Of a DNA stretch of 64,000 nt, positions 34,501-43,226 are shown one piece after another. The notes beneath the pieces were generated by a model. The model worked only from the letters and a program-made list of their open reading frames with translations, ran no database searches and was not told the DNA's origin. Position 1 is the first letter of the stretch; each line of letters opens with the position of its first letter. The translations under genes and the position numbers were made by a program. This stretch comes from Candidatus Baltobacteraceae bacterium (GTDB taxonomy: Bacteria; Vulcanimicrobiota; Vulcanimicrobiia; Vulcanimicrobiales; Vulcanimicrobiaceae): the NCBI GenBank assembly GCA_035502855.1, contig DATJTX010000039.1, forward strand, positions 62,001 through 126,000, read 5' to 3'.

Positions 34501-34748
34501 ACATGGTAGCGCTCGCGCAGGGCGACTCCGTTGGGACGCTGATCCCGATCTCGCTCGATCCCAACGTCTCGATCCATGAATCGAAATCGCTGACCTGCAA
34601 CATCCGCCCCGGCCGCCGCCCACAACATCATCGCAATGCGATCGACGAGCCGATACCGGCCGATGAGCGCAGTCCGTTCGGTCAGCCGGAAGGCAAATGG
34701 ATGGGCGCGAGGCAGGGCGGCGGCCGGCTGCACGAGGGCAAAAAGTAA
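31575..34748 (+). CDS. fdhA: selenocysteine formate dehydrogenase, alpha (catalytic) subunit
   Basis: Mo/W-bis-MGD formate dehydrogenase of 1057 residues, read through the in-frame UGA at 32139-32141 as selenocysteine 189. The context N-Q-A-R-I-[Sec]-H-S-S-T-V-P-G-L-G-T-S-F-G-R-G matches the active site of FdnG-type enzymes, where Sec or Cys ligates the metal. The N-terminal [4Fe-4S] ligands are C50, C53, C57 and C86 (C-C-Y-C-A-V-G-C...C-P-K-G). A SelB-type hairpin follows the UGA. The GTG at 31575 has GGAGGAG four bases upstream. Unlike E. coli FdnG there is no twin-arginine signal. Beta, membrane and FdhD genes follow without gaps. A simple nonsense mutation would not explain the perfectly continued frame and hairpin. 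Confidence 0.93.
32153..32171 (+). promoter_or_regulatory. bacterial SECIS element of the formate dehydrogenase mRNA
   Basis: GGTGCCG-GGTCT-CGGCACC is a perfect 7-bp stem with a GGUCU loop, beginning 11 bases after the UGA. E. coli fdhF, from memory, has GGUUGC-AGGUCU-GCACC at the same 11-base distance, and both have CAC (His) directly after the UGA. The bulged U of E. coli is not evident here. Confidence 0.88.
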
Positions 34749-35599
34749 TGTCGCAAGCAACGGGGTTTTTCACCGATACGACCTTGTGCATCGGGTGCAA
34801 AGCGTGCGAGGTTGCATGCAAGCAGTGGAACGAGCTACCCTCCGACGGGTTCGAGTTCACCGGCGACTCGTACGACAACACGTCGGAGCTCTCGGGTACG
34901 ACGTGGCGGCACGTCGCCTTCATCGAGCAGAACACCGCCGACGAAGCCGGGGTACATTCGCGCTGGCTGATGAGCAGCGACGTGTGCAAGCACTGCACGA
35001 ACGCGGGATGTTTGGAAGCGTGCCCGACCGGCGCGATCATCCGCAACGAGTTCGAGTCGGTCTTCATCCAACCCGACATCTGCAACGGGTGCGGATATTG
35101 CGTGGTTTCGTGCCCGTTCGGCGTGGTCGACCTGATCGAGAAGTTCGATCCGCACGGATCGCGCTACAACCTCGCCTCATTGGTCGAAGCACGGCGCGAG
35201 GAGAATAAGACCGCACTCCAGGGCAGCGGCGGGATCGCCGGCAAGTGCACGCTCTGCTACGATCGGCAGAAGGTCGGCTTCGTGCCGGCCTGCGCCAAGG
35301 CATGCCCGACCGACTCGATTCAATTCGGCAACGTGGACGAACTGCGCGAGCGCGCCCGCAAACGCGTCGACACCTTGACCGAGCGCGGCGTCGCCGCTCA
35401 GCTCTACGGCGCCGATGACGTCGGCGGCGGGGTTGGCCCGCTCAACGCGTTCTTCTTGCTCACCGACCGTCCCGAGACATACAATCTCCCCACGGCACCC
35501 GTGCTTCCGTCCACGCGTCAGCCGGCCGCCTACACCGCCGCCGCCGTAACCGTGCTCGGACTCGCGCTCGCCGGATGGATGATTTTCCGCAATGAGTGA
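34748..35599 (+). CDS. fdhB: formate dehydrogenase beta subunit (four [4Fe-4S] ferredoxin type)
   Basis: A 283-residue electron-transfer subunit. Four cysteine clusters are visible: C-I-G-C-K-A-C-E-V-A-C, C-K-H-C-T-N-A-G-C-L-E-A-C, C-N-G-C-G-Y-C-V-V-S-C and C-T-L-C-Y-D...C-A-K-A-C. A C-terminal membrane anchor (about 257-278) matches the FdnH arrangement. It would pass electrons from the alpha subunit to the membrane subunit. The start shares one base with the alpha stop, and the end overlaps the membrane subunit by eight bases. Confidence 0.94.
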   Translation: MSQATGFFTDTTLCIGCKACEVACKQWNELPSDGFEFTGDSYDNTSELSGTTWRHVAFIEQNTADEAGVHSRWLMSSDVCKHCTNAGCLEACPTGAIIRNEFESVFIQPDICNGCGYCVVSCPFGVVDLIEKFDPHGSRYNLASLVEARREENKTALQGSGGIAGKCTLCYDRQKVGFVPACAKACPTDSIQFGNVDELRERARKRVDTLTERGVAAQLYGADDVGGGVGPLNAFFLLTDRPETYNLPTAPVLPSTRQPAAYTAAAVTVLGLALAGWMIFRNE

Positions 35600-36563
35600 T
35601 GTGCTGATGAGTGATCTGCTCGAACCCCCGGGCCGCGAAGACGTAACGCCCACCTATTACGATCGGCCGCTGCTCAAAGGGCCGAATTGGGGATGGAGCG
35701 TCGTCACCTATCTCTTCCTGGGCGGTTTGATGGGTGGACTGGGTTTGATCCAGCTCCTCGCCGACTCGAGCGATCCGAACGAACGGATGCTCAAGCGCAC
35801 AGCACGCGTGAGCGCATTCATTCTGGCGGCCGCCAACCCGGCCATTCTCACCTCGCACTTGGGCCGTCCCGAGCGCTTCCTGCACATGCTGCGCATCGCA
35901 AAGCTCAAGTCGCCGATGTCGGTTGGCGTGTGGGGATTGGTTTTATATTCCGGCGCAGCCGGCGCAAACACGATCCGCGAACTGGCGGTGAGCGGTGCGC
36001 TGCCGCGCTGGATGCGCTTTCTCGCGCCGGGCTTCTTGGCGCCGCTGCAGGCGCTGCTCGGCGGGTACATCGCCAGTTACACCGGCGTGCTGCTCTCCGC
36101 GACGGCCAATCCGCTCTGGAGCTCGGGCAAACGCCACATTCCCGCCGCATTTGTCGCCTCCGGCTTAACGTCCGCGTGCGCGCTTTCGAATCTGCTCAGC
36201 ATTCTCGAAGGCAACGATCGCGTCACGCGCAGACTCGAGCGACTGGAGATGATCGCAGGCGCCACCGAACTCGCGATCCTCACCCACTTCGAGAAGCACG
36301 CCGGGTATTACGGAAAACCGCTCTTCACGGGCGCACGCGGCGAACGCCTGCGCACCTACACGCGCGGCGTCGGCATTCTCGCTCCGATGGCGCTCAATAT
36401 TTTGGGCACCGTGCTGCCGCTGCCCAAGCCGGTCGACGCCGTGCGCGGAGCGATCGCGTCCGTCCTCACGCTGGTCGGCGGCTACATCTTGCGCGAGTCG
36501 ATGATCGAGGCCGGAAAAGATTCCGCGCGCGATCCCCGCGCGGCGTTCGTCCAGCCGGCGTGA
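35592..36563 (+). CDS. NrfD/PsrC-type membrane subunit of formate dehydrogenase
   Basis: A 323-residue quinone-reactive membrane protein of the NrfD/polysulfide reductase family, with about eight hydrophobic segments and the family segments W-G-W-S-V-V-T-Y-L-F-L-G-G-L-M-G-G, S-H-L-G-R-P-E-R-F and S-P-M-S-V-G-V-W. Respiratory FDH-N uses a dihaem cytochrome b (FdnI) here; an NrfD-type anchor lacks haem and exchanges electrons with quinone directly. It overlaps the beta subunit and is followed by fdhD. Confidence 0.9.
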   Translation: MSDVLMSDLLEPPGREDVTPTYYDRPLLKGPNWGWSVVTYLFLGGLMGGLGLIQLLADSSDPNERMLKRTARVSAFILAAANPAILTSHLGRPERFLHMLRIAKLKSPMSVGVWGLVLYSGAAGANTIRELAVSGALPRWMRFLAPGFLAPLQALLGGYIASYTGVLLSATANPLWSSGKRHIPAAFVASGLTSACALSNLLSILEGNDRVTRRLERLEMIAGATELAILTHFEKHAGYYGKPLFTGARGERLRTYTRGVGILAPMALNILGTVLPLPKPVDAVRGAIASVLTLVGGYILRESMIEAGKDSARDPRAAFVQPA

Positions 36564-37420
36564 TCGACGACGGCGTGGCCGCCGACGCGCGCGCCGGGCG
36601 CACCGTCGAAACCGCGGTCACCCGGTACGAGGGCTCGCACGCTCAACGCGCCTTCGATCGCGTCGTCACCGAGGAACCGCTCGAACTGCGTCTGGTGGCC
36701 GGCTCACGAACGCACACGCTCGCGGTCACGATGCGCACGCCGGGGAACGACTTCGAACTCGCCGCCGGTTTCGTTGCCAGCGAGCGCATCGTTCGCGCGC
36801 GCGAAGCGATCGCCGGCGTCAGCTATTGCGTCGACCCGGCGATCGACAGCGAGCAGCGCTTCAACATCGTCAACATCGAGCTGCGCTCGCCCTCGCTGCC
36901 CGATCTCACCCGTTTCGAACGTCACTTCACGATCAACAGTTCCTGCGGCGTTTGCGGCCGCGCGAACCTCGAAGCCCTGGCCGATTTGGGCGTCGAGCCG
37001 GTACGCGACGACGTTCGGGTGCCGATCGCACGGCTTTACGAATTACCCGACCGCGTGCGCGAGGCGCAACGCATCTTTTCGCTCACCGGCGGCCTCCACG
37101 CCGCCGCGCTCTTCGACTCGCGCGGCGCCGTCCTCGCGGTTCGCGAGGACGTTGGGCGCCATAACGCGGTCGACAAACTCGCCGGTTGGGCGTTTCTCGA
37201 AGGCCGCTCGCCGGCCGGACAGATCCTTTTCGTGAGCGGCCGCGCGAGCTACGAGATCCTGCAAAAAGCGGCGGTGGCGCGTATTCCCATCGTTGCCGCC
37301 GTCTCGGCGCCGAGCAGTCTCGCCGTCGACTTGGCGCGCGCCTTCAACATCACGCTGGCCGGATTCGTGCGCGGCGAGCGCGCAAACGTCTACAGCGTGC
37401 CGGAGCGCATCACGGCTTAG
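36560..37420 (+). CDS. fdhD: FdhD sulfurtransferase for formate dehydrogenase maturation
   Basis: A 286-residue protein needed to sulfurate the Mo-bis-MGD cofactor of formate dehydrogenase, moving sulfur from a cysteine desulfurase. The loop cysteines are present in S-S-C-G-V-C-G-R, and R-E-D-V-G-R-H-N-A-V-D-K and S-G-R-A-S-Y-E-I-L-Q-K are characteristic. The GTG start overlaps the membrane-subunit stop (GTGA). Its 3' end overlaps the convergent histidine kinase by 11 bases. Confidence 0.95.
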   Translation: MIDDGVAADARAGRTVETAVTRYEGSHAQRAFDRVVTEEPLELRLVAGSRTHTLAVTMRTPGNDFELAAGFVASERIVRAREAIAGVSYCVDPAIDSEQRFNIVNIELRSPSLPDLTRFERHFTINSSCGVCGRANLEALADLGVEPVRDDVRVPIARLYELPDRVREAQRIFSLTGGLHAAALFDSRGAVLAVREDVGRHNAVDKLAGWAFLEGRSPAGQILFVSGRASYEILQKAAVARIPIVAAVSAPSSLAVDLARAFNITLAGFVRGERANVYSVPERITA

Positions 37421-40124
37421 GGGCCCGCGCGTTACCGAGCAGCCGCTCGAGCGCGGCGATCACGTCGCCGATCACGGCCGGACGGCTCAACGTCACCGAC
37501 GCACCGAGCCGCGGCGGCACGCCGCTTCCGATCGCGATCAGCGGGACGTTGCGTTCCCGGCTGAAGGCACGAAATTGCACAGCGGCCTTGTTCGAGAGCG
37601 TGTCGGGTGCGGAGAGCACGACCGCATCGAACGGCTGCGCATCGGCAGTCGCGAGCACCTCTTCGATGCTCGACGCGGCGAGAACGCGGTAGCCCGCCTC
37701 TTGAAGTCCGTAGGCGAGAAACGAACGATCGCGTTCCGGGTCGAGCAGCAAAATCGTACGCGGCGCAAAACGGCGATCGGCTTTGCGCGGCAACACGACG
37801 GTGAAGGTGCTGCCGTTGCCTTCTTCGCTTTCGACGGCGATGGTGCCGCCGTGCAGCTGCACGAGCTGCTTGGTCAGGAACAGGCCGAACCCGGTTCCCG
37901 AGATCCGCATCTTGCGAGCGTTCGACGCGCGCGTGAAGCGGTCGAAGACCCGCGAAAGCTCGCCCAGCGGAATGCCGATGCCGTAATCGCGCACGACGAT
38001 CGTCACCGTCTCGCGGCCGCCTGTAGCCGTGACCGCGGGATCCGGTCCTTCGGGCGTATATTTTATGGCGTTATCGATCAGATTGCTGAAGACTTGGCGC
38101 AAGCGGTCTTGATCGCCGGTAATATGGACGTCCCCTTCGATGAGCAACGCCACCGTGCGGCGGTCCTTCTGCTGGGTGACGATCGAGTCGAGCAATTCAG
38201 CGAGGTCGACCTCGCCGAGCTGCAGCACCACCTCGTTGCGTTCCAGGCGCGAGAGCGTGAGCGTGTCGGTCGCCAGCTCCGAGAGCTGCAGCGCCGATCC
38301 TTTGATCGTTTCGAGAAAATCGCGTTGCTCGTCGTTGACGTCGCCGACCTCACTCGTCAAATCGGCAAATCCCACGATCGAAGTCAGCGGCCCGCGAAAG
38401 TCGTGCGCCAGCATTGCGATCAAGTCGCTCTTGGTCTGATTGAGTTCCAAAACCGCGCTGCGCCGCTCCTCGACCTCGTGATAGAGCGAGACGTTGCGAA
38501 GAGCCACCGCAAAATATTCCGCGATCAGATCGAAAACGAACAAATCGGTATTGCGCAGCGTCCGGCCGGCTCGAGGCCGCATCTCGAGCACGTAGCGCGC
38601 CTCTCCGAATCGGCCGCTGTAGGCGATCGTCCGCATTGCGCCATCGTCGACGACGCGGACGCGCTCCTTGACCGCGCGCTCGACCAATGAATCGGCTCGC
38701 CCGCGGTCCCAAATTGCCGATCCGAGCTCGTCGACCCCGACGCAGATGCCATCGTCGTCCACGGCAAGCACGCGCGCCTCGGTTCCGAGCAGTTGCGAGG
38801 TGACCTCGCGAACCGTGCTCACGACGCTGGTCGTATCGAGCGTGGTGAAGAGCCGGCGCGCGGCGCGGGTGAGCAGCAAGAGCCGGTCGTGCTCCTCGGC
38901 GAGCGCCGACGTGCGTTCGACGTCGGCGGTGATGTCGCGCTCGATCGAGATCCAATGAGTCACCGATCCGGCGGCATTGCGGATGGGGTGGAGCGAAACC
39001 TGATTCCAATACGTCGAGCCGTCTTTCCGATAGCTCGCGATCTCTGCCTGAGCCGGCATCCCGCTCGCGACTGCCTCGCGCGCCACCTGCATCCCATCGT
39101 CGTCCGGCATGCCTTTGCGGAAGAACGCGAGTTCGCGACCGATCGACTCCTCCGGCGTGTACCCGGCCTGGGCGACGAACGCGTCGTTCGCGTACGAGAG
39201 AACGAGCTCACCGTTTTCGGCAACGGTGTATACGAGAATGACGTCGCCCGCGGCGTTCATCGCTCCGAGCAACAGCGCGATCTCTCGCTCCTGCGCTTTG
39301 CGCTGTGTCACCTCGAGCGCGATCGCGTGGAGGCGCTCCTCGCCCGCGTCTTCGCTGACGTCGATGCGCAGTTCAACCGGGTAGCTCCTACCATCGCGCC
39401 GAACGAGTTCAACCTCTCGTACGACTTCCTCGCGCTTGCGCCCGCGCGCGATAATGTCGCGCACGTCCGCGCCGGTCAAATTCGGAATCACGTCGTAGAC
39501 CGACATCCCCACCAGCTCCGCGATCGAATAGCCGAGGCGTTCGCACGCGCCGCGCGAGGCGAAAAAGATGGTCAGCGACTTCGCGTTGACGACGAACAGG
39601 TCGACATGGGCGGCGTCGATGAGCGAGAGAAACCGCTTACGCGCCTCGAGCGGGTTCATCAACGCGTCCGCCAGCAGCCGTAACGTGTTGAGCTTGGCTT
39701 GGGTAATCGTTCGGGCAGCGTGGTCCATGACGCAAAGCGTCCCGATCGTGTAGCCGGACGGCGTCGTGAGCGGCACGCCGGCATAGAAGCGTACGTGCGG
39801 CTCGCCCTTCACCAGCGGGTTCTCGCGAAAGCGCGGGTCGGCGGAAGCATCGGTCACGACCGCCGGCTCACCCGATGCAACGACGTACGAGCAGAAGGCG
39901 ACCTCGCGTGGCGTCTCGCGCACGTCGATCCCGCGGTAGGATTTGAACCATTGCCGGTGCTCGTCGACCAAGGAGATTGCGGCTATCGGCGCGCCGCTGA
40001 CTTGTTGCGCGAGCTTGATGAACGGCTCGTACGCCGCCGCTTCTCGTGCATCGAGCAGCTGATACGAGTCGAGCGCCTCGAGCCGTTCCGCTTCGTTGGA
40101 CGGGATCGGCGCGGGCTCTATCAT
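37410..40124 (-). CDS. multi-sensor hybrid-like histidine kinase (GAF-PAS-PAS-GAF-HK-pseudoreceiver)
   Basis: A 904-residue, apparently cytoplasmic, sensor kinase. Order: N-terminal GAF (about 15-165), PAS (about 168-285), PAS/PAC (about 288-410), GAF-like (about 420-570), HisKA with phosphoacceptor His574 (L-A-H-D-F-R-G-P-L-T), HATPase (N-L-I-D-N-A-I-K-Y-T, D-Y-G-I-G-I-P, G-T-G-F-G-L-F) and a C-terminal receiver-like domain (about 780-895). In that last domain the expected phosphoacceptor strand reads F-D-A-V-V-L-S-A, so the Asp is missing. No response regulator gene is adjacent. It starts within the stop of the upstream hydrolase (ATGA). Confidence 0.88.
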   Translation of the reverse strand: MIEPAPIPSNEAERLEALDSYQLLDAREAAAYEPFIKLAQQVSGAPIAAISLVDEHRQWFKSYRGIDVRETPREVAFCSYVVASGEPAVVTDASADPRFRENPLVKGEPHVRFYAGVPLTTPSGYTIGTLCVMDHAARTITQAKLNTLRLLADALMNPLEARKRFLSLIDAAHVDLFVVNAKSLTIFFASRGACERLGYSIAELVGMSVYDVIPNLTGADVRDIIARGRKREEVVREVELVRRDGRSYPVELRIDVSEDAGEERLHAIALEVTQRKAQEREIALLLGAMNAAGDVILVYTVAENGELVLSYANDAFVAQAGYTPEESIGRELAFFRKGMPDDDGMQVAREAVASGMPAQAEIASYRKDGSTYWNQVSLHPIRNAAGSVTHWISIERDITADVERTSALAEEHDRLLLLTRAARRLFTTLDTTSVVSTVREVTSQLLGTEARVLAVDDDGICVGVDELGSAIWDRGRADSLVERAVKERVRVVDDGAMRTIAYSGRFGEARYVLEMRPRAGRTLRNTDLFVFDLIAEYFAVALRNVSLYHEVEERRSAVLELNQTKSDLIAMLAHDFRGPLTSIVGFADLTSEVGDVNDEQRDFLETIKGSALQLSELATDTLTLSRLERNEVVLQLGEVDLAELLDSIVTQQKDRRTVALLIEGDVHITGDQDRLRQVFSNLIDNAIKYTPEGPDPAVTATGGRETVTIVVRDYGIGIPLGELSRVFDRFTRASNARKMRISGTGFGLFLTKQLVQLHGGTIAVESEEGNGSTFTVVLPRKADRRFAPRTILLLDPERDRSFLAYGLQEAGYRVLAASSIEEVLATADAQPFDAVVLSAPDTLSNKAAVQFRAFSRERNVPLIAIGSGVPPRLGASVTLSRPAVIGDVIAALERLLGNARAPKP

Positions 40125-40921
40125 CGGCTTGGAACCAGCTCGAGAAAATCCGCCAGTACCGTGTTGAAGGCCGGCGCATTATCGGCGTTGGCGACGTGAC
40201 CCGCGTCCGGAATCACGGCGAACCGCGATCCCGCGATCCCCGCGGCGATCTCGCGCGAGAGCGCCGCGGGAGCAATCGTATCGTTTTCGCCGATGCAGAC
40301 GAGCGCTTTGACGTCGATCGTTCCGAGCATCGAGCGGTAATCGCCGGTCCAGGTCGCTTCGGTCGCGGCGAGATATGACTCGACGCTCTTACACGACATC
40401 TGTTCGAGCGTCTGGCGTAAACGGGCCGGCGGCATCGCGCCCAGGCGCGACGCGCGCTCGCGCGCAAACGCCTCCATACTGCCTGCAGCACGCACGGCGC
40501 TCTTGATGCCGTCGGCATACATGCGCGCGTTTGGATAGCAGGCGAAACTTCCGAGAATTACCAGAGCGTCGATGCGCTCCCGCGCGATCTCCCAAAGTTC
40601 GAAGGCGACCACCCCGCCGAGACTGCAGCCGACGATCGTCGCCCGTTCGATGCCGCGTGAATCCATCGCCGCGAGCACGTCGGCTGCGTAGCCGCCGCGC
40701 GTGATGGCGCTCGGAGACGGTTCCGGCTTGGGCACGCCGTTGCCGCGCAGTTCGACGGCAATCGCGCGCGCGCAACCGGAGAGGGCGCGCACCTGCGCGT
40801 CCCAGATCGCCGCCGTCGAGCCGACGCCGTGCACGAAAACCAGCGCGGGTCCATGCGATCCTTCGTACCGGACCGCCGACGCGACGCCGTCGGACGCCTT
40901 CACCGGCATCGTTTCGATCAC
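40121..40921 (-). CDS. alpha/beta hydrolase
   Basis: A 266-residue hydrolase of the 3-oxoadipate enol-lactonase/esterase type. The oxyanion segment is V-F-V-H-G-V-G-S, the nucleophile elbow G-C-S-L-G-G, the acid in G-E-N-D-T-I-A-P and the base in D-A-G-H-V-A-N. The substrate is not predictable. The GTG start overlaps the polX stop (GTGA) and its own stop overlaps the kinase start, so the three minus-strand genes form one unit. Confidence 0.87.
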   Translation of the reverse strand: MIETMPVKASDGVASAVRYEGSHGPALVFVHGVGSTAAIWDAQVRALSGCARAIAVELRGNGVPKPEPSPSAITRGGYAADVLAAMDSRGIERATIVGCSLGGVVAFELWEIARERIDALVILGSFACYPNARMYADGIKSAVRAAGSMEAFARERASRLGAMPPARLRQTLEQMSCKSVESYLAATEATWTGDYRSMLGTIDVKALVCIGENDTIAPAALSREIAAGIAGSRFAVIPDAGHVANADNAPAFNTVLADFLELVPSR

Positions 40922-42645
40922 GCACGGTTCCTTTTGCGGGCGACGAAAGCGCGCACGTTTTCGAGCGAACGCGCGTTCAACACGTCCTCCTTGGTGAGCC
41001 CGGCACGCCGCGCCTGCCCCACGCCGAGTTCGATCGCCGGCAGATCCTCGATGCCGTGAGCGTCGGAATCGACGCTGAATGTCACGCCGAACTCCTTGGC
41101 GCGGCGAGCCAGCGGCGCGGGCAGATCGAGACGCAGCGCCTGACCGTCGATCTCGAGCGCGGTGCCGGTGCGAGCCGCAGCCGCGAAGACGGCATCGTGA
41201 TCGAATTCGTACCCCGGGAAGCTTCCGAGCATCCGCCCGGTGGGATGTCCGATGATCGTCACGTAGGGATTTTCACACGCGCGGATGATCCGCGCGGTCA
41301 TGGCCTCGCGCCCGATGTTGAACGCGGAGTGCACGCTCGCGATCACGACGTCGAGCTGCTGCAAGACCTCGTCATCGAAATCGAGCGAACCATCGGGAAG
41401 AATGTCGACTTCGCTTGCGCAGAGCGTGCGGATCCCGTGACGAGCGCCGATTTCCTCCGCAAGCGCGCGCTGCTCGCGCAGTTTCCCGGGATCGAGACCG
41501 TAACGCGCGCCGCGCCCCCACGAGTGATCGCTGATGGCGTGGTACTCGTAGCCGCGCGCCTTGGCGGCGGCGATCATCGCTTCGAGCGAATTGCGGCCGT
41601 CGCTCCACGTGCAATGCATGTGGAAGTCGCCGCGCACATCACCCACGTCGAGAAGCCTCGGGAGCGTGCCGTCCAGTGCGCGCTCGATTTCATCGAGTCC
41701 GCTGCGCAGTTCCGGCGGAATGTAGGCCATGCCGAGCGCAGCGTAGACGTCCTCTTCATCGGCGCAGGCGATCGCGTCGCCGGTTTCGAGATTCAGGATA
41801 CCGTTTTCGCTGACGCGCAACGATTGGCGGACAGCGTACTCGCGCAACTTGATGTTATGTTCGCGCGAGCCGGTGAAATGCTGCAAAAGATTGCCGTAAA
41901 GATGATCCGGCAACACGCGCAGATCGATTTGAAACCCGTCGTCGAGCCAGATACTCGTTTTGGTCGGGCCTTCGGCGAGCACCGCCCGCGCGCGCTCCCA
42001 CTTGGCGAAGTAAGCGGTGATCGCACCCGCGTCGGCGGCGGTGCAGACCAGATCGATATCACCGACGGTAACCTCTTGCCGACGCGCGCTGCCGGCGTAG
42101 GCGAGACGATGGTGCGGTGGGCCGGCGCGCAGGTAATCGATCGCCTCGCTCGCGATCGTAAGCGCGCGGGCGAGGGGCGCCCGCCGCTGCCGGCCTTTGT
42201 AGGCGAGGATGCCTCGCTTCCAGTTTTCGATCGTCTTCGGACCCATCCGCTTCACGCCCGCGAAGGCCTCGCGTGCGATCGCCTCTTCCAGATCCGCCAG
42301 CGAACCGATTTGAAAGTCGTTCCAGAGCGATGCCGCGGTCTTCGCGCCGATCCCGGAAACGCCGAGAACCTCGATGATCGTCGGCGGAAAGATCGCGTAG
42401 AGCTGGTCCAGCACGTCGGCCCCGCCGCGTTCGAGCAGTTGCGCGATGACGAGGGCAATCGACTTTCCGATGCCGGGAATCTTGGTAAGTTCGCCGGCCG
42501 CGGCGACGTCGCGCAGCGGCGGGGCGTTCTCGACCGAGGCCGCCGCCTTCTCGAACGCGGAATATTTGTAGAAGCTCTCGCCCGCCATTTCCATGAGCGT
42601 ACGGATTTCCAGGAGCTTGTTCGCAATTTCAGCGTTGGAAAGCAT
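40918..42645 (-). CDS. polX: family X DNA polymerase/PHP exonuclease (PolX)
   Basis: A 575-residue bacterial PolX, the usual length, for base-excision gap filling. An HhH region (about 45-125: I-P-G-I-G-K-S-I-A and V-S-G-I-G-A-K-T-A) is followed by the polymerase palm with metal aspartates in V-G-D-I-D-L-V and F-Q-I-D-L-R, and a C-terminal PHP nuclease (F-H-M-H-C-T-W-S-D-G, A-I-S-D-H-S-W-G, S-V-D-S-D-A-H-G). The ATG at 42645 begins M-L-S-N-A-E-I-A-N-K-L, the normal family start; a longer open frame upstream is not needed. It diverges from the degenerate ABC pair across 53 bp. Confidence 0.95.
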   Translation of the reverse strand: MLSNAEIANKLLEIRTLMEMAGESFYKYSAFEKAAASVENAPPLRDVAAAGELTKIPGIGKSIALVIAQLLERGGADVLDQLYAIFPPTIIEVLGVSGIGAKTAASLWNDFQIGSLADLEEAIAREAFAGVKRMGPKTIENWKRGILAYKGRQRRAPLARALTIASEAIDYLRAGPPHHRLAYAGSARRQEVTVGDIDLVCTAADAGAITAYFAKWERARAVLAEGPTKTSIWLDDGFQIDLRVLPDHLYGNLLQHFTGSREHNIKLREYAVRQSLRVSENGILNLETGDAIACADEEDVYAALGMAYIPPELRSGLDEIERALDGTLPRLLDVGDVRGDFHMHCTWSDGRNSLEAMIAAAKARGYEYHAISDHSWGRGARYGLDPGKLREQRALAEEIGARHGIRTLCASEVDILPDGSLDFDDEVLQQLDVVIASVHSAFNIGREAMTARIIRACENPYVTIIGHPTGRMLGSFPGYEFDHDAVFAAAARTGTALEIDGQALRLDLPAPLARRAKEFGVTFSVDSDAHGIEDLPAIELGVGQARRAGLTKEDVLNARSLENVRAFVARKRNRA

Positions 42646-42698
42646 CGATCGATAGGCCTCGTGGAGATACTTCGGCACGCACGGCGAAAACGCCCCCG

Positions 42699-43226
42699 AT
42701 GCACATTCTGCGCATGCGCGACGCGGCGTACGAGAGGAACGGCGAGCAGATCGTAGCGCCGACCAGCCTCGACCTCGCGCCGGGGGAACGCATGACGCGC
42801 GTTTGCGCGAACGGACACGAAGCGGAAGCGCTCGCCATGATGGCGGCGGCACTCGCGCGCGCGACGAGCGGGTCGGTGACGATCGGCGAATACGACCCGC
42901 GCGTGCAGCCGGTGCACTGCAAGCGCATTGCGGCGTTCGTGCCGCACGATCCGCTCCCGCTCTCGCAAATGGACGCCGACCGTTACATTGCGTATCGTGC
43001 CGCGTTGTGGGACCTCGATCCCCTGCGCGCACGCGCGCATGCTCAACTCCTACTGGAGCGCCTGCACGGCCTGCACGAAGCCTTCGCCTATCCGGTGGTC
43101 GGCGCTCTCGTGCCCTCGCCGCAATTGCTCGTGCTCGATCGGCCGCAAGCTACATTCACGCCGGCGATTCTCGAGGCAGCCTCGGGATGCGCGGTCCTGA
43201 TCGTGCAAGCGCAGGACCGCGCATGA
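42699..43226 (+). CDS. degenerate ABC-type ATPase domain protein
   Basis: A 175-residue protein that aligns by pattern with an ABC cassette but has lost its key motifs. The start (A-P-T-S-L-D-L-A-P-G-E-R), the stretch after Walker A (A-R-A-T-S-G-S-V-T-I-G-E-Y-D-P-R) and F-V-P-H-D-P-L-P-L-S are ABC-like. Walker A is replaced by C-A-N-G-H-E-A-E-A (no G-K-S/T), the LSGGQ region is largely deleted, and Walker B survives as L-L-V-L-D-R-P without its glutamate. ATP hydrolysis is unlikely. The next gene, a membrane protein, overlaps its stop (ATGA), like an ATPase/permease pair. Confidence 0.65.
   Translation: MHILRMRDAAYERNGEQIVAPTSLDLAPGERMTRVCANGHEAEALAMMAAALARATSGSVTIGEYDPRVQPVHCKRIAAFVPHDPLPLSQMDADRYIAYRAALWDLDPLRARAHAQLLLERLHGLHEAFAYPVVGALVPSPQLLVLDRPQATFTPAILEAASGCAVLIVQAQDRA

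Noticed and set aside
31575-34748. Formate dehydrogenase read as two genes or a pseudogene (188 and 864 residues)
   Set aside because: The UGA sits at the known Sec position, the frame continues without shift, and a SECIS-like hairpin follows at the E. coli spacing.
40918-43032. 704-residue version of PolX
   Set aside because: The N-terminal extension overlaps the degenerate ABC gene and the family begins at the ATG at 42645.
42699-43226. Ordinary ABC transporter ATPase
   Set aside because: There is no Walker A lysine and no LSGGQ signature, so it cannot be called a functional ATPase.
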